64,000 nucleotides of DNA from an uncultured Eubacteriales bacterium (GTDB lineage: Bacteria > Bacillota > Clostridia > Christensenellales > Borkfalkiaceae). The stretch is from positions 1-64,000 of the forward strand of contig UQHL01000003.1 in the NCBI GenBank assembly GCA_900540805.1. Direction: 5' to 3'. Of this stretch, positions 34,720 through 43,550 are shown in pieces (the first letter of the stretch is position 1; each line of letters starts with the position of its first letter). The notes under the pieces were generated by a model. It did no database searches. It saw only the letters and a program-made list of their open reading frames with translations, and was not told the origin of the DNA. The translations under genes were made by a program, and so were the position numbers.

Positions 34720-37700
34720 TTACTCCCCTTTCATTACGCCGTTAGTTTGGGGATCATAGGTTGCCCAGAACCTGGTGTCATGGTCTCCGCCGTATTGCGT
34801 ACCGTTAATCTTTGTATGGCCGCCGTACAGGTTGAAATTAACGTCGTTGTCCGCGCATTCCCTGAATTGAAAACGGAAGCTTTCGGGCGTCCCCTCTTCC
34901 CCCCACAAAAACTCATCCGTGAGCGTTAAGCTGAAAGTCGTAACGCCGTTTACATGGCTGATCGCCACGCCGTCGAGCTTATACTGATAGGTCGCATGAT
35001 CGAGCCTCCAGAAAAGTTCGTCCGCCGCGCCGCTCCAATTCCTGCGGTAGTAAACAGTGCCGTCGCTGTAAATTCTCACGTTGATATCTTTGCCGTTTTG
35101 GAAGTTCCAGTTGATGCCGTCCGTCGTTTTGGACATGTCCAGATAAATATTGACAAATTCCAGATTATTGTTTTCGTAGCCGAACGCGCCGTTCGTCGCA
35201 AAGTTAAACCTGACGCCGCCGTTCACCCGTTCCATATCTACGGTAAAGCTGTCTCTGCGGACGCCGTAACCAAAGCTGATATCGGCGTCGGCGTACTCGA
35301 ACATCTTGCCGTCAAATCCGATTTTATCGTTTTTCAAATCAAAGATCGCCCATGCAGCGCTATTGTGATCCATTTGGGCTTCAAAACGATTAACGGCCAT
35401 ATTATCGCCGATTAAATCGCAGTTGTGGTCGTTTACGCCTCTTTCTCTCCACTCCCGCATCAGGAAACGGAATTTTTCGGTATTTTCCGTAATGCCGAGC
35501 TGTGCGTTCGTAAGCGTGACAGAGAAGGTTTTTACATCGCCTTCAATCTTCATTGCCACGTCCCCGAGCGGCGTAAACGTGCTTGTGGCATGCCCTTTCG
35601 AGCTTTCCCACCACGGGTCGGCTTGATTGATATCGAATCCCGTCTTGATGTAAGCCTTGCCGTCGTGATAAATCCGAACCGCATAATCTTCCGCGCCGAG
35701 ATTCCAGTTAATAGAGTCGTTTCTCATCATCTTATCGATAAAGATGCTCACAAACTCCAATTCGCTGCCAAAGCCCGTAGTCGTCGTAAAGTTAAAGGTA
35801 ATTCCTTCCGCCGTCCTGTCGGCATATACCTTAAACGGATCGGCGCCTTCACTGAAGCTGAACGTGATTTCGGTCACGTTGACGGCTCCGTTAACCTCGA
35901 TTTTTTTATCTTCCAGCTTGCCGAGGGTATCCGTGCAGGTCACCACCACCGTAAACGGGGTAGCATTGAGCGCCGTCACCCTGCCGGTAAGTACGCCGTC
36001 TGCGGTAAGAGAAATTCCCTCGACGCTCTCTTTCAAGGCATAGGTAAGCTCGTATCTGTCGTTGTCTGCGACGGTCACAATCGTCAAAGAGCCCGTTTGG
36101 CCTTTGAAGTAATTGAGTTCGATTTGTTCAAATGCGGGCGGCGTCGAGTCTTCCACTTTCACCGCGACAAAAAATTCCACTGTATAGCTCATGCCGTTCT
36201 CCTCAAAAGCGGCTACGATGGTCAGCGTTTTTTCCGTCGCCGCCGTATAGGTTACCCGGAGAATATCCTTTCCGCCTTCCTTCACGAGAGAAACGTTTGC
36301 GGGCGCGCCCTTAACGGTATAGGAGATGGTATAGCTGCCGGGATTCGTCAAAGGCGAAAGCTCCAGCTTCTTTTCGGACTCTTCCGCCGTAAATACGTCA
36401 TAGGCTATCTTCAAATCGGACGAAAACGTGGGCGGATTTTCCGCAACCGCGCTGTTGGAAACGGTAACGGCGACCGTAAACGTAACCGTTCTTGCAGGTG
36501 CGGACGCGTTTTCGGTATCCGTATAAGTTACCGTAACAGACACATTGCCCGACCAGGCCGCGTCCTTCGCGGAAGTGAGAATGCCGTCCGCGGTAAGCGA
36601 AAACCCGTCGTGCGAAGTTCCTTCCGTAAATGCGTAAGTATAACGATAATGTTCATACGCGCCCGCGTCGGGAGCAAGTGTCACGCTCTTTACCGCGTTT
36701 TTATCCGCGACGTCGTAGGCCAGCACCTTTCCCGTAAACGCGGGCGCCTCGGGCGTACTGTCCTTAATGCTGATCGTCACTCCGAAGGAAAGCGTGCCGC
36801 TATAGCCGCTTACGCTGTCGAAATATTTTACGTTTATCGTAACTTTCGTTCCGTTGGCGACCGTTTTCGCCGCCGAGAGAACGTCGCCGTCGAGACTTAC
36901 GCCCTCAATCGCGTCCGCCAGCTCATAGTCGCAGGAATAATCGGAAGCGCCGCCGATCGTCAGGGAATTGCTTTCCTGGCGATAGGGATCGATCGTAAGC
37001 GTTTTGTCCGTAAATACGGGAGCCGCGGGAAGCTCGCCCGCGAGAGTGATCTTGCCCGTCCCGGCATTATAGAGCGGCCAGGTCGTCAGCTTGCTGTCGT
37101 TCGTTGCGGCCTTTGTTCCCTCGTAAGACAGATCTCCGCCGTAGTAATTGAAATCGGCCGTGCTGTTGTCGGAAGCCTCCGCAAGGAAGAAGCGAAACGC
37201 TTCATTGCCCGCCGTAAGGCCGAGCTTTTCAAACGAAACGGTGATCCCAAACGTCGTGACGCCCTTTGCGCTCGTATCGATCGCGATCGGCGCAGCAAAC
37301 AGCAAATCCGCGTCCGTCAGATTGCCTTCACGCGTGTACCAAATATTGTCCGTACCGTTGGTCTGTCCGTTTTTATCGGGGAAAACATTTTTGAAATATA
37401 CTTTTCCGTCGCGGTAAATACGGATATTTACGTCTTGATTGTTCACGAAATGCCAGTTCAAACCGTCGTTGTTGAACGTGGGCAAATCGAGATAAATATT
37501 GATAAACTCGTCGTAAGGGTTCCCGTTTCCGCCGATTTCCGTATCGAAGTCGCCCTTCGTCCAGAAATCGAACGTCACGCCCGTTACGGCGCCACCTTCC
37601 TCGGCGGGAGAAATTTTGGCATAAATATCGTCCTTGTTTTTGGCAAAATTCAGCTTGTAATCGGCGGGAACGTCTGTATCCACAATGTCCTCGGGACGAA

Positions 37701-38733
37701 CGATATTCCCCTCTTTGTCGCACATCGGCCAGCCCGCGACGATCGCGGGGTCCTGTAAGCGCTTTCCGTTGAGATCACAGTATCCGTGCGCATAGAGGTT
37801 GAAATCGCGCTGGCTGAATTCCGAACATTCCATCATCGCAAAACGGAAAGAATCGTCTTTCGTAATTCCGAATACCGAATAGGGAATCGCCACCGAGAAG
37901 GAGGTGACGCCGCCCTGACGAATGATCGTCGTATTTTCCACGCCCTCCGTCTTATAATTTTCATAACCGGGCTCGCGCACGGTCGCCCACCAGATATTGT
38001 CTTTTCCGGGAGGCGTCGTCTGCTGTTCCTCCCCCGTAAAGTCGTCCTTATAAATCACTTGCCCGTCGCTGAAAACACGAACGTTGAGGTCGTTTTCCGT
38101 CAAACACCAGGTATATCCCTTGTTGGAATAGGGTTCGTTGTTGATGAGAATATTGATAAATTCCAATTCCCCCTCTTCCCTGTCAAAATCCCCGAAGGTG
38201 ACAAAATGGAAGGTCACCGCCTCGTCGTCCCGGGAGATCTTGGAGAAGAAGTGATCCATCGGCGCCATAGAGGCCGTATCCATGGCGGGATCGGCAAATT
38301 GCAGCGGATATCCCGCCGCGACGTTGCTCGGCCCGACGCTTACCGCAAGCTCGCAGCTTCCCAGCGAGGTGGTAAAGGTAAAGGAATATTCACCCTCCGC
38401 CAGAGAGGAAAGATACGAATGTTTAATCGCAAGGATTTCCCGGGAAGTGCTCCAGGTATAATCGGTATCCCGCGTCAAAAGGGCGTCTCCCCGCTTCAGG
38501 CTCTGGAAGCTGCCGCCCTTCATGCTCATGGTAAATTCCAGATCCTTCCCGGTCTCCGCAAAAAAGTAAAAAGTATCGCCTCCCCCCACTACGGTCGGGT
38601 TGCTGTCCACGACAACGGGAGGTTTACCGCCGCTGCTGTCCGACGTCGGCCCGTTGTCCTTACAGGCCGAAAACGCAGAAGTGCACGTAACGCCGAGTAA
38701 TACGCATAAAAGCGCTGTTGCTAATTTTTTCAT
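34720..38733 (-). CDS. 1337-residue modular lipoprotein with four repeated beta-sandwich domains
   Basis: Lipid-anchored surface protein (Cys24, F-S-A-C). Four related domains of about 190 residues each contain N-V-R-(V/I)-(F/Y)-x-D-G-x-(V/A)-Y, near residues 214, 433, 1018 and 1216, plus a late F-R-F-x-(M/L/F)-x-E-(C/A/W). They resemble CBM9/DOMON-type sugar- or haem-binding sandwiches. Between them, about 590-900, lie four Ig- or cadherin-like repeats ending in x-V-x-V-x-V. There is no catalytic motif and no C-terminal helix; anchoring is by the N-terminal lipid. It probably captures glycan for transporter C. Confidence 0.72.
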   Translation of the reverse strand: MKKLATALLCVLLGVTCTSAFSACKDNGPTSDSSGGKPPVVVDSNPTVVGGGDTFYFFAETGKDLEFTMSMKGGSFQSLKRGDALLTRDTDYTWSTSREILAIKHSYLSSLAEGEYSFTFTTSLGSCELAVSVGPSNVAAGYPLQFADPAMDTASMAPMDHFFSKISRDDEAVTFHFVTFGDFDREEGELEFINILINNEPYSNKGYTWCLTENDLNVRVFSDGQVIYKDDFTGEEQQTTPPGKDNIWWATVREPGYENYKTEGVENTTIIRQGGVTSFSVAIPYSVFGITKDDSFRFAMMECSEFSQRDFNLYAHGYCDLNGKRLQDPAIVAGWPMCDKEGNIVRPEDIVDTDVPADYKLNFAKNKDDIYAKISPAEEGGAVTGVTFDFWTKGDFDTEIGGNGNPYDEFINIYLDLPTFNNDGLNWHFVNNQDVNIRIYRDGKVYFKNVFPDKNGQTNGTDNIWYTREGNLTDADLLFAAPIAIDTSAKGVTTFGITVSFEKLGLTAGNEAFRFFLAEASDNSTADFNYYGGDLSYEGTKAATNDSKLTTWPLYNAGTGKITLAGELPAAPVFTDKTLTIDPYRQESNSLTIGGASDYSCDYELADAIEGVSLDGDVLSAAKTVANGTKVTINVKYFDSVSGYSGTLSFGVTISIKDSTPEAPAFTGKVLAYDVADKNAVKSVTLAPDAGAYEHYRYTYAFTEGTSHDGFSLTADGILTSAKDAAWSGNVSVTVTYTDTENASAPARTVTFTVAVTVSNSAVAENPPTFSSDLKIAYDVFTAEESEKKLELSPLTNPGSYTISYTVKGAPANVSLVKEGGKDILRVTYTAATEKTLTIVAAFEENGMSYTVEFFVAVKVEDSTPPAFEQIELNYFKGQTGSLTIVTVADNDRYELTYALKESVEGISLTADGVLTGRVTALNATPFTVVVTCTDTLGKLEDKKIEVNGAVNVTEITFSFSEGADPFKVYADRTAEGITFNFTTTTGFGSELEFVSIFIDKMMRNDSINWNLGAEDYAVRIYHDGKAYIKTGFDINQADPWWESSKGHATSTFTPLGDVAMKIEGDVKTFSVTLTNAQLGITENTEKFRFLMREWRERGVNDHNCDLIGDNMAVNRFEAQMDHNSAAWAIFDLKNDKIGFDGKMFEYADADISFGYGVRRDSFTVDMERVNGGVRFNFATNGAFGYENNNLEFVNIYLDMSKTTDGINWNFQNGKDINVRIYSDGTVYYRRNWSGAADELFWRLDHATYQYKLDGVAISHVNGVTTFSLTLTDEFLWGEEGTPESFRFQFRECADNDVNFNLYGGHTKINGTQYGGDHDTRFWATYDPQTNGVMKGE

Positions 38734-38752
38734 GATCTGTACCCCTTTATAT

Positions 38753-39610
38753 TTATTTAATTCCTGACGTAATGGAAAGCGCGCTCATAAAGTATTTCTG
38801 GAAAGCGAGATATACGGCAATGAGCGGAATGCTTGAAAGAAACGCGCCCGTCATGACAACGGGGAAATTGGTGGCTCCCTGCGTAGAATTCAAGCGGTTG
38901 ATGAGCGGCTGCAGGGTCATCACCTCCGGCCGCGTAAGATAGATCGAGGGCGCGAAATAATCGTTCCAGATCCCCAAAAACCAAAACACTCCCTGCGCCG
39001 CCATCGCCGGCCAAAGCAACGGCAGCATGATATGAAGAAAGCTCTTAAAATACCCGCAGCCGTCTATCTTTGCCGCTTCGAACAGCGCGTTGGGAATTCC
39101 GCTCATGAACTGAATGAAGAAAAACACCATGGAGATGTTTCCGAACAGGCCGGGCAGAATCAGCGGCAAAAGGTGGTTCGTCATGCCCAGGGAATTCCAG
39201 ATTTGATATTGCGGAAGAAAGAGCGCCGCAAAGGGAACCATCATGCCGCTCATCAAGGTGAGAAGAATAATTCTCGAACAGGGCATGCGCATTTTGGCAA
39301 AGGCGAACGCGCCGAGCGCCGAGGTAAACGAACCCACCAAAATGACGGGCGCCGCCACCGTAAGCGTGTTTAAGATACCCGTTCCGAAAGGCACGCGCTT
39401 CCAGACGTCGGCGTAAGCCATCGCCGTCCAGACTTTCGGGAATATGTTGAGCCCCGCTTCCAGGGATTCCGCCTGCGTCTTGAACGTTGTCATTACCATA
39501 TAAAAATACGGAAATACCATTGTAAAGGCCAAAAGTATCATAACGGCATACATGAGGCCGAGCACGATCGCGGAAACCGTTTTATTGCTTTTTCGAATTG
39601 TGTTTTCCAT
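38753..39610 (-). CDS. CUT1 sugar ABC transporter permease, MalG type (transporter C)
   Basis: Membrane permease of 285 residues, EAA-type loop L-F-E-A-A-K-I-D-G-C near 177-186. An earlier in-frame codon at 39640 would overlap the upstream gene; the ATG at 39610 follows AAGGGGGGCGGAAAC and gives the normal length. It lies 13 bp after its partner permease. The modular lipoprotein gene upstream in the map is downstream in transcription. Confidence 0.9.
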   Translation of the reverse strand: MENTIRKSNKTVSAIVLGLMYAVMILLAFTMVFPYFYMVMTTFKTQAESLEAGLNIFPKVWTAMAYADVWKRVPFGTGILNTLTVAAPVILVGSFTSALGAFAFAKMRMPCSRIILLTLMSGMMVPFAALFLPQYQIWNSLGMTNHLLPLILPGLFGNISMVFFFIQFMSGIPNALFEAAKIDGCGYFKSFLHIMLPLLWPAMAAQGVFWFLGIWNDYFAPSIYLTRPEVMTLQPLINRLNSTQGATNFPVVMTGAFLSSIPLIAVYLAFQKYFMSALSITSGIK

Positions 39611-39623
39611 GTTTCCGCCCCCC

Positions 39624-40514
39624 TTACTCCGTACGTTCAACCCAAGCGTTGGAAAATTTGAACTGTATCACGGTAATGATCATAATGACGGCCGCAAGCA
39701 AGAAGGACGCCGCGCTCGCCAACCCGTAATTATTGGCTCCGATTCCCCGCTGCCAGATAAAGTGCACGATGGTACGCGAGCCGTACTGCCCCGCGGCAAA
39801 CAACTGAACGTCCGCGTAAATCTGAAATCCGCCGATAAGCCCCGTCACGATGGTGTAAAACAGCACCGGCGTGATAAGCGGCAGCGTGATTCGGAAAAAT
39901 TTATACACCGCCCCCGCGCCGTCAAGGTCGGCGGCCTCGTAATATTCGTCGGAAATATTCGCCATGCCCGCCATGAAGAGAATGACCTGCGTGCCGATGC
40001 CGCCCCATACGTTTTTGACGATCATCGCCACTTTGATCAGCGTATTATCGTTCAGCCAATTGATACGTGTGCCGAACAGAGAATTCAAAATCCCATGATC
40101 TTCGAACATGTAGCGCCACACATAATTGACCGCCACCACGCTTGTCACCGCCGGCAGATAGATAATGACGCGGAAGAACGTCCTCCCTTTGAACCGCTTG
40201 CTGTTCATGAGCGACGCAAGCAACAGGGAAATGACGATGGAAAGCGGCGTGGCCAGCAATAAAAATAACGTGTTTACAATCGAGTCGAGAAAAGCTCTTT
40301 TATAGGTAGGATGCGTGAACAGATTGTTGAACTGAGCAAGTCCTACAAAGTCCATACGACCCGCAACGGGATTATAGTTCGTAAAACTGTACGCAACGGA
40401 TATGACCATGCAGATCAACGTAAAGACGATAAATCCGATCATCAGAGGCGAAACGAAAAGAAGCGCCGTCAGCTTTTCCCTCTTTTCCAATTTCCCCCAT
40501 TTACGGCCTTCCAT
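39624..40514 (-). CDS. CUT1 sugar ABC transporter permease, MalF type (transporter C)
   Basis: Membrane permease of 296 residues. The EAA-type loop Y-Y-E-A-A-D-L-D-G-A lies near 191-200, then F-R-I-T-L-P. It follows the binding protein gene by 12 bp, with ACGGAGGTGTGGC before the ATG. It works with the permease at 38753-39610 and a shared ATPase not encoded here. Confidence 0.9.
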   Translation of the reverse strand: MEGRKWGKLEKREKLTALLFVSPLMIGFIVFTLICMVISVAYSFTNYNPVAGRMDFVGLAQFNNLFTHPTYKRAFLDSIVNTLFLLLATPLSIVISLLLASLMNSKRFKGRTFFRVIIYLPAVTSVVAVNYVWRYMFEDHGILNSLFGTRINWLNDNTLIKVAMIVKNVWGGIGTQVILFMAGMANISDEYYEAADLDGAGAVYKFFRITLPLITPVLFYTIVTGLIGGFQIYADVQLFAAGQYGSRTIVHFIWQRGIGANNYGLASAASFLLAAVIMIITVIQFKFSNAWVERTE

Positions 40515-40526
40515 GCCACACCTCCG

Positions 40527-42005
40527 TTAACCCTTGAGGAGCTCGTTCATGAGATCAAGCTCGCTTTGAAAGGTTGCGTTGTAGCCCTCTAAAACCTGCT
40601 GCGCCGTCTTCGCGCCGGTATAAAGCCCCGAAAGGTTGATGGTGTCCTCGAGATTGCCTCGCCAGTCGGAATTGTAGGTATAATAAAGAATTCGCGTCTT
40701 GCCCGCGATCCTGTCCTCGGCATTTTTGAAACCGTCCACGATGTCGATAAATAATTTTCTGTTTTCGGGATCGGTATGCCCGAGTTCGGAGAAAGCGTGC
40801 TCGCTGTCGGTGACGTACTCTTCCGCCATCGATTTCAGGTTGGGGATACACTGGCCGTAAGCATAAAATTTGCGCTGTGCCGATTCGTTCATCGCAAGAT
40901 ATTTCGCAAGCCGAAGGGACGCGCCCGCCGTGCCGCGTTCTACCGTTTTCTCGGGAATACAGTAGCCCATCGAGCCAATAAACGCCGTGCTCTTTCCGTC
41001 GTCGGCCGTGCCGTATTGACGGTCGGGACCGGGGCCGTAAGGAACGGGGAGAATATCCACGTTCATCGTGTCGTTTTTCCAGATCGTCGCAAAGTCCCAA
41101 GGCCCCACGAAAGTCATGAGGGATTTCTTGGCATAGAACGTAGCGTCCGCGCCCTCGCCGATCGCGCCGAGCCCCTGCGGCTTAATGATTCCGTGGGTCA
41201 CGAGATCGCCGATAAACTGCACCGCATCCACAAACGCGGGGGAAGTAAGCGTGGAGGTCGTCACCGTTTCGTCGAAAAACGTCGCGTTATTGGAATAGAC
41301 CGCGTGCTCCAGCTCGTAATAGGGAATGCCGTAAAAATCGTCCGCTGTACCCTCGAGCAGTTTGTCCATGGCGGAAATGAAGGCGGCCCAGCTGACGGGT
41401 TCGCCCGAAAGCAGCGCCCGCACCTCTTCGTCGTTCTGCAGATGATTGGCGGCAATTCGCTCCGTCATCAGCGTTTTGTTATAACCCAGCGTATAGGGTC
41501 CCTGATCCTTGGGCAGCGCGTACAAACCCGCGCCCTCGCTCTTGCCCAGCGTATAGGTTTGCGGATTGTAATAATATTCGTTTACCGCGTTTTCCCAAAT
41601 CGCCGAAAGCTCATCTTCGAGCGAGCCTTCCGCGTCGAGGAGATTCAAAAGCCGTCCCGAATCCGCCCACTGTAAAAATTCGGTGTCGGGCAAATAGAAC
41701 ACGTCGGGAAGACTGTCGATTTTTCCCGTCAGGGCGGGAAGATATTCGCCCGCCGCCGTCGCGTCGTATTTGACGTGGACGTTTGGATATTGCGCCTCAA
41801 AATCCTTGATGATACGCTTATAAATATCCTGTTCCTGATCGTCGCCCCAGCCGAAGAAATTGATGGTGTATTCCTTCGAAGCGTCAAAATCATCTACAAA
41901 AGGATCGGTGGTTGCCTTTTTTCTCGGGCCGCCGCAGCCGGCTATAACGGACGCTCCCACCAGGGCGGAAAGCCCTACGCTCAAAATCATAGTTGTTTTT
42001 TTCAT
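40527..42005 (-). CDS. sugar ABC transporter substrate-binding lipoprotein (transporter C)
   Basis: Family 1 solute-binding protein of 492 residues, anchored at Cys24 (I-A-G-C). The mature part starts with G-G-P-R-K-K, then T-I-N-F-F-G-W-G-D-D. It has the common L-P-D-V-F-Y-L-P strand and a K-D-Q-G-P-Y-T-L-G-Y-N segment near the ligand cleft. AAGGAGGATAAAAC precedes the ATG. It lies between the sialidase-fold gene and its permeases. Cargo unknown; the GH2 and GH-A enzymes downstream suggest a beta-linked oligosaccharide. Confidence 0.9.
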   Translation of the reverse strand: MKKTTMILSVGLSALVGASVIAGCGGPRKKATTDPFVDDFDASKEYTINFFGWGDDQEQDIYKRIIKDFEAQYPNVHVKYDATAAGEYLPALTGKIDSLPDVFYLPDTEFLQWADSGRLLNLLDAEGSLEDELSAIWENAVNEYYYNPQTYTLGKSEGAGLYALPKDQGPYTLGYNKTLMTERIAANHLQNDEEVRALLSGEPVSWAAFISAMDKLLEGTADDFYGIPYYELEHAVYSNNATFFDETVTTSTLTSPAFVDAVQFIGDLVTHGIIKPQGLGAIGEGADATFYAKKSLMTFVGPWDFATIWKNDTMNVDILPVPYGPGPDRQYGTADDGKSTAFIGSMGYCIPEKTVERGTAGASLRLAKYLAMNESAQRKFYAYGQCIPNLKSMAEEYVTDSEHAFSELGHTDPENRKLFIDIVDGFKNAEDRIAGKTRILYYTYNSDWRGNLEDTINLSGLYTGAKTAQQVLEGYNATFQSELDLMNELLKG

Positions 42006-42027
42006 GTTTTATCCTCCTTAATGCCGA

Positions 42028-43353
42028 TTATTTTTTCAAGGCCTGCAAGCTTTTGGAAAAATCGACCTTTGCAAACACCAAAAGATTTTTTTCGTTATTT
42101 TTGATATTGTCGTCGATCACCGAGGCGTCGGGAATAATGCTGTTTACCACATACAGGTATTCGCCGTCCTGCGAAACGCACATCGACGGGCTGTACGCCG
42201 GCCTGTTTACGTCCGTTTTGTTGGAATAGGTTACGGGATGATTGATCCGTTCCCAGCTTTGTCCCAAATCGTAACTGACGAAAAAATCGTTGCCGGGCGC
42301 ATTTTCGGGAGTTCCGTTTTTCCAATGGGTATCCATGGAGGTTACGAAAACCGTGCCGTTGTCGTCTTTGCCATAGGACGTCCACGCGCAAAACGGGCTG
42401 GCCCCGGGGCTGACCGTCGCCGTAACTTCCTTTTGCGTCAAATGGTCGATCACCTTTTCCTGAACGGAAATCCTGTTTCCCTTTGTCGTAATGTCCCCCC
42501 AGTCGATGCCGTCGTCGGACATTTTCCAGTAAATGGGCACGTCCGACTCCCCCACCATTTCGATCGTTAAAAAGTACTTCCCGTCTTTCACTCTGGTAAC
42601 GCAAGGCATTCCCGGCCGCAGATCGCGTTCGTTAAGAGCCACCACCTCTACAAGCTCGCTCCAATTCACGCCGTCCGTCGTCGTCTTATAAACGATGCGC
42701 TGCTGGTGAACGGTGTGCTCGGTTTCGTCCGCAAAGATGCAGGCGAGCTCTCCGCCGGCGTTTACGAAAAGGTTTCCCTCCCAACAGCCGTTTTGCGTGC
42801 CGCCCGACTGAGCCTTGTTTTGAGACTCCTGTACTTTGGAAAGATGCGACCAGGTCAAACCTACGTCTTTACTGATGTAGAGATGGATTTCGTTGCGCGT
42901 AAAGTTGTCCGCGCCGCCGTCTATGGAAGTAGCGACGAGAAGAACGTCTCCCTTCTTCAATTCCGTTCCGACATCCTGCGGCAAGACGTATAAAGTTGGC
43001 TGCCATTTCGCGTCATATACAAACCCCTCCCAATTGGGATCGTGCACCTTTGTGGCGTTTTCCGTAAACGTCTTGCCTTGATCCGTGCTCCTGTAAATTC
43101 TCAGCCCGTTCTTCTCGTCCTCACCCGTCGCGATCAGCGTACCGTCGTCTGCTTCCACGATGCGGGCATAGGAATGATTTTCATTTTTAACCGAAAACGC
43201 GCTCCAATTCTCAAAGTACAAGTCTTTTTTGAAAGTACCCACTGTCACTTCCGCGCTGCCCGTGCTGTCTTTTGGGGTTCCGCCGCACGCCGCGGCGCCC
43301 GCAAGCGTAGCTACCAGCGCAACGCCCGCCAAAAATTTGCCGAAAAATTTCAT
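42028..43353 (-). CDS. secreted sialidase-fold lipoprotein (BNR/Asp-box)
   Basis: A 441-residue lipoprotein (Cys23, A-A-A-C) with a predicted six-bladed propeller. Asp-box-like motifs are S-T-D-Q-G-K-T-F, S-K-D-V-G-L-T-W and S-Y-D-L-G-Q-S-W. The opening S-Y-A-R-I-V-E-A-D-D-G-T-L-I-A-T-G-E and the late Y-S-P-S-M-C-V are shared with GH33/GH93-like proteins. GH33 removes sialic acid and GH93 acts on arabinan. The Arg triad of sialidases is not evident to me, so the activity is open. First gene of cassette C, with AAGGAGGATTT before the ATG. Confidence 0.72.
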   Translation of the reverse strand: MKFFGKFLAGVALVATLAGAAACGGTPKDSTGSAEVTVGTFKKDLYFENWSAFSVKNENHSYARIVEADDGTLIATGEDEKNGLRIYRSTDQGKTFTENATKVHDPNWEGFVYDAKWQPTLYVLPQDVGTELKKGDVLLVATSIDGGADNFTRNEIHLYISKDVGLTWSHLSKVQESQNKAQSGGTQNGCWEGNLFVNAGGELACIFADETEHTVHQQRIVYKTTTDGVNWSELVEVVALNERDLRPGMPCVTRVKDGKYFLTIEMVGESDVPIYWKMSDDGIDWGDITTKGNRISVQEKVIDHLTQKEVTATVSPGASPFCAWTSYGKDDNGTVFVTSMDTHWKNGTPENAPGNDFFVSYDLGQSWERINHPVTYSNKTDVNRPAYSPSMCVSQDGEYLYVVNSIIPDASVIDDNIKNNEKNLLVFAKVDFSKSLQALKK

Positions 43354-43415
43354 AAATCCTCCTTACTGTTTTTATCCCGTTTCGCCCGAAAAATATCCCT
43401 TGAGCTTATTTCGTA

Positions 43416-43449
43416 ATTATAGTTTAACACAATTATTTTTACTCCGCAA
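43416..43449 (-). promoter_or_regulatory. probable promoter of cassette C
   Basis: On the minus strand: TTGCGG (43444-43449), 17-base spacer, TAAACT (43421-43426). A perfect TATAAT overlaps at 43416-43421, but no -35 box is correctly spaced for it. The leader would be about 60 bases. Confidence 0.4.
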
Positions 43450-43505
43450 GTCCCCAATTTTCAAAAATTCGCCCCCCGTCATATTTTTACAGGATTTATC
43501 GAAAT

Positions 43506-43536
43506 TCAAAAAGTCTTGACAATTCGAGTTTTTTGA
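43506..43536. promoter_or_regulatory. inverted A/T repeat over the ArsR-type gene promoter
   Basis: TCAAAAA (43506-43512) and TTTTTGA (43530-43536) flank the -35 box symmetrically. It is short and A-rich, so it may be chance, but it is placed as an operator would be in this divergent control region. Confidence 0.3.
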
Positions 43537-43544
43537 GATATAAT
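43516..43544 (+). promoter_or_regulatory. perfect-consensus promoter of the ArsR-type gene
   Basis: TTGACA (43516-43521), 17-base spacer, TATAAT (43539-43544). Six bases separate the -10 box from the ATG at 43551, so transcription should begin at or next to the start codon and leave no room for a ribosome binding site. Confidence 0.8.
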
Positions 43545-43550
43545 AAAAAC

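Noticed and set aside
35425..37758. A 777-codon open frame on the plus strand
   Set aside because: It runs opposite the 1337-residue lipoprotein gene, is rich in Arg with no domain pattern, and has no ribosome binding site. Codon bias of the true gene explains the open frame.
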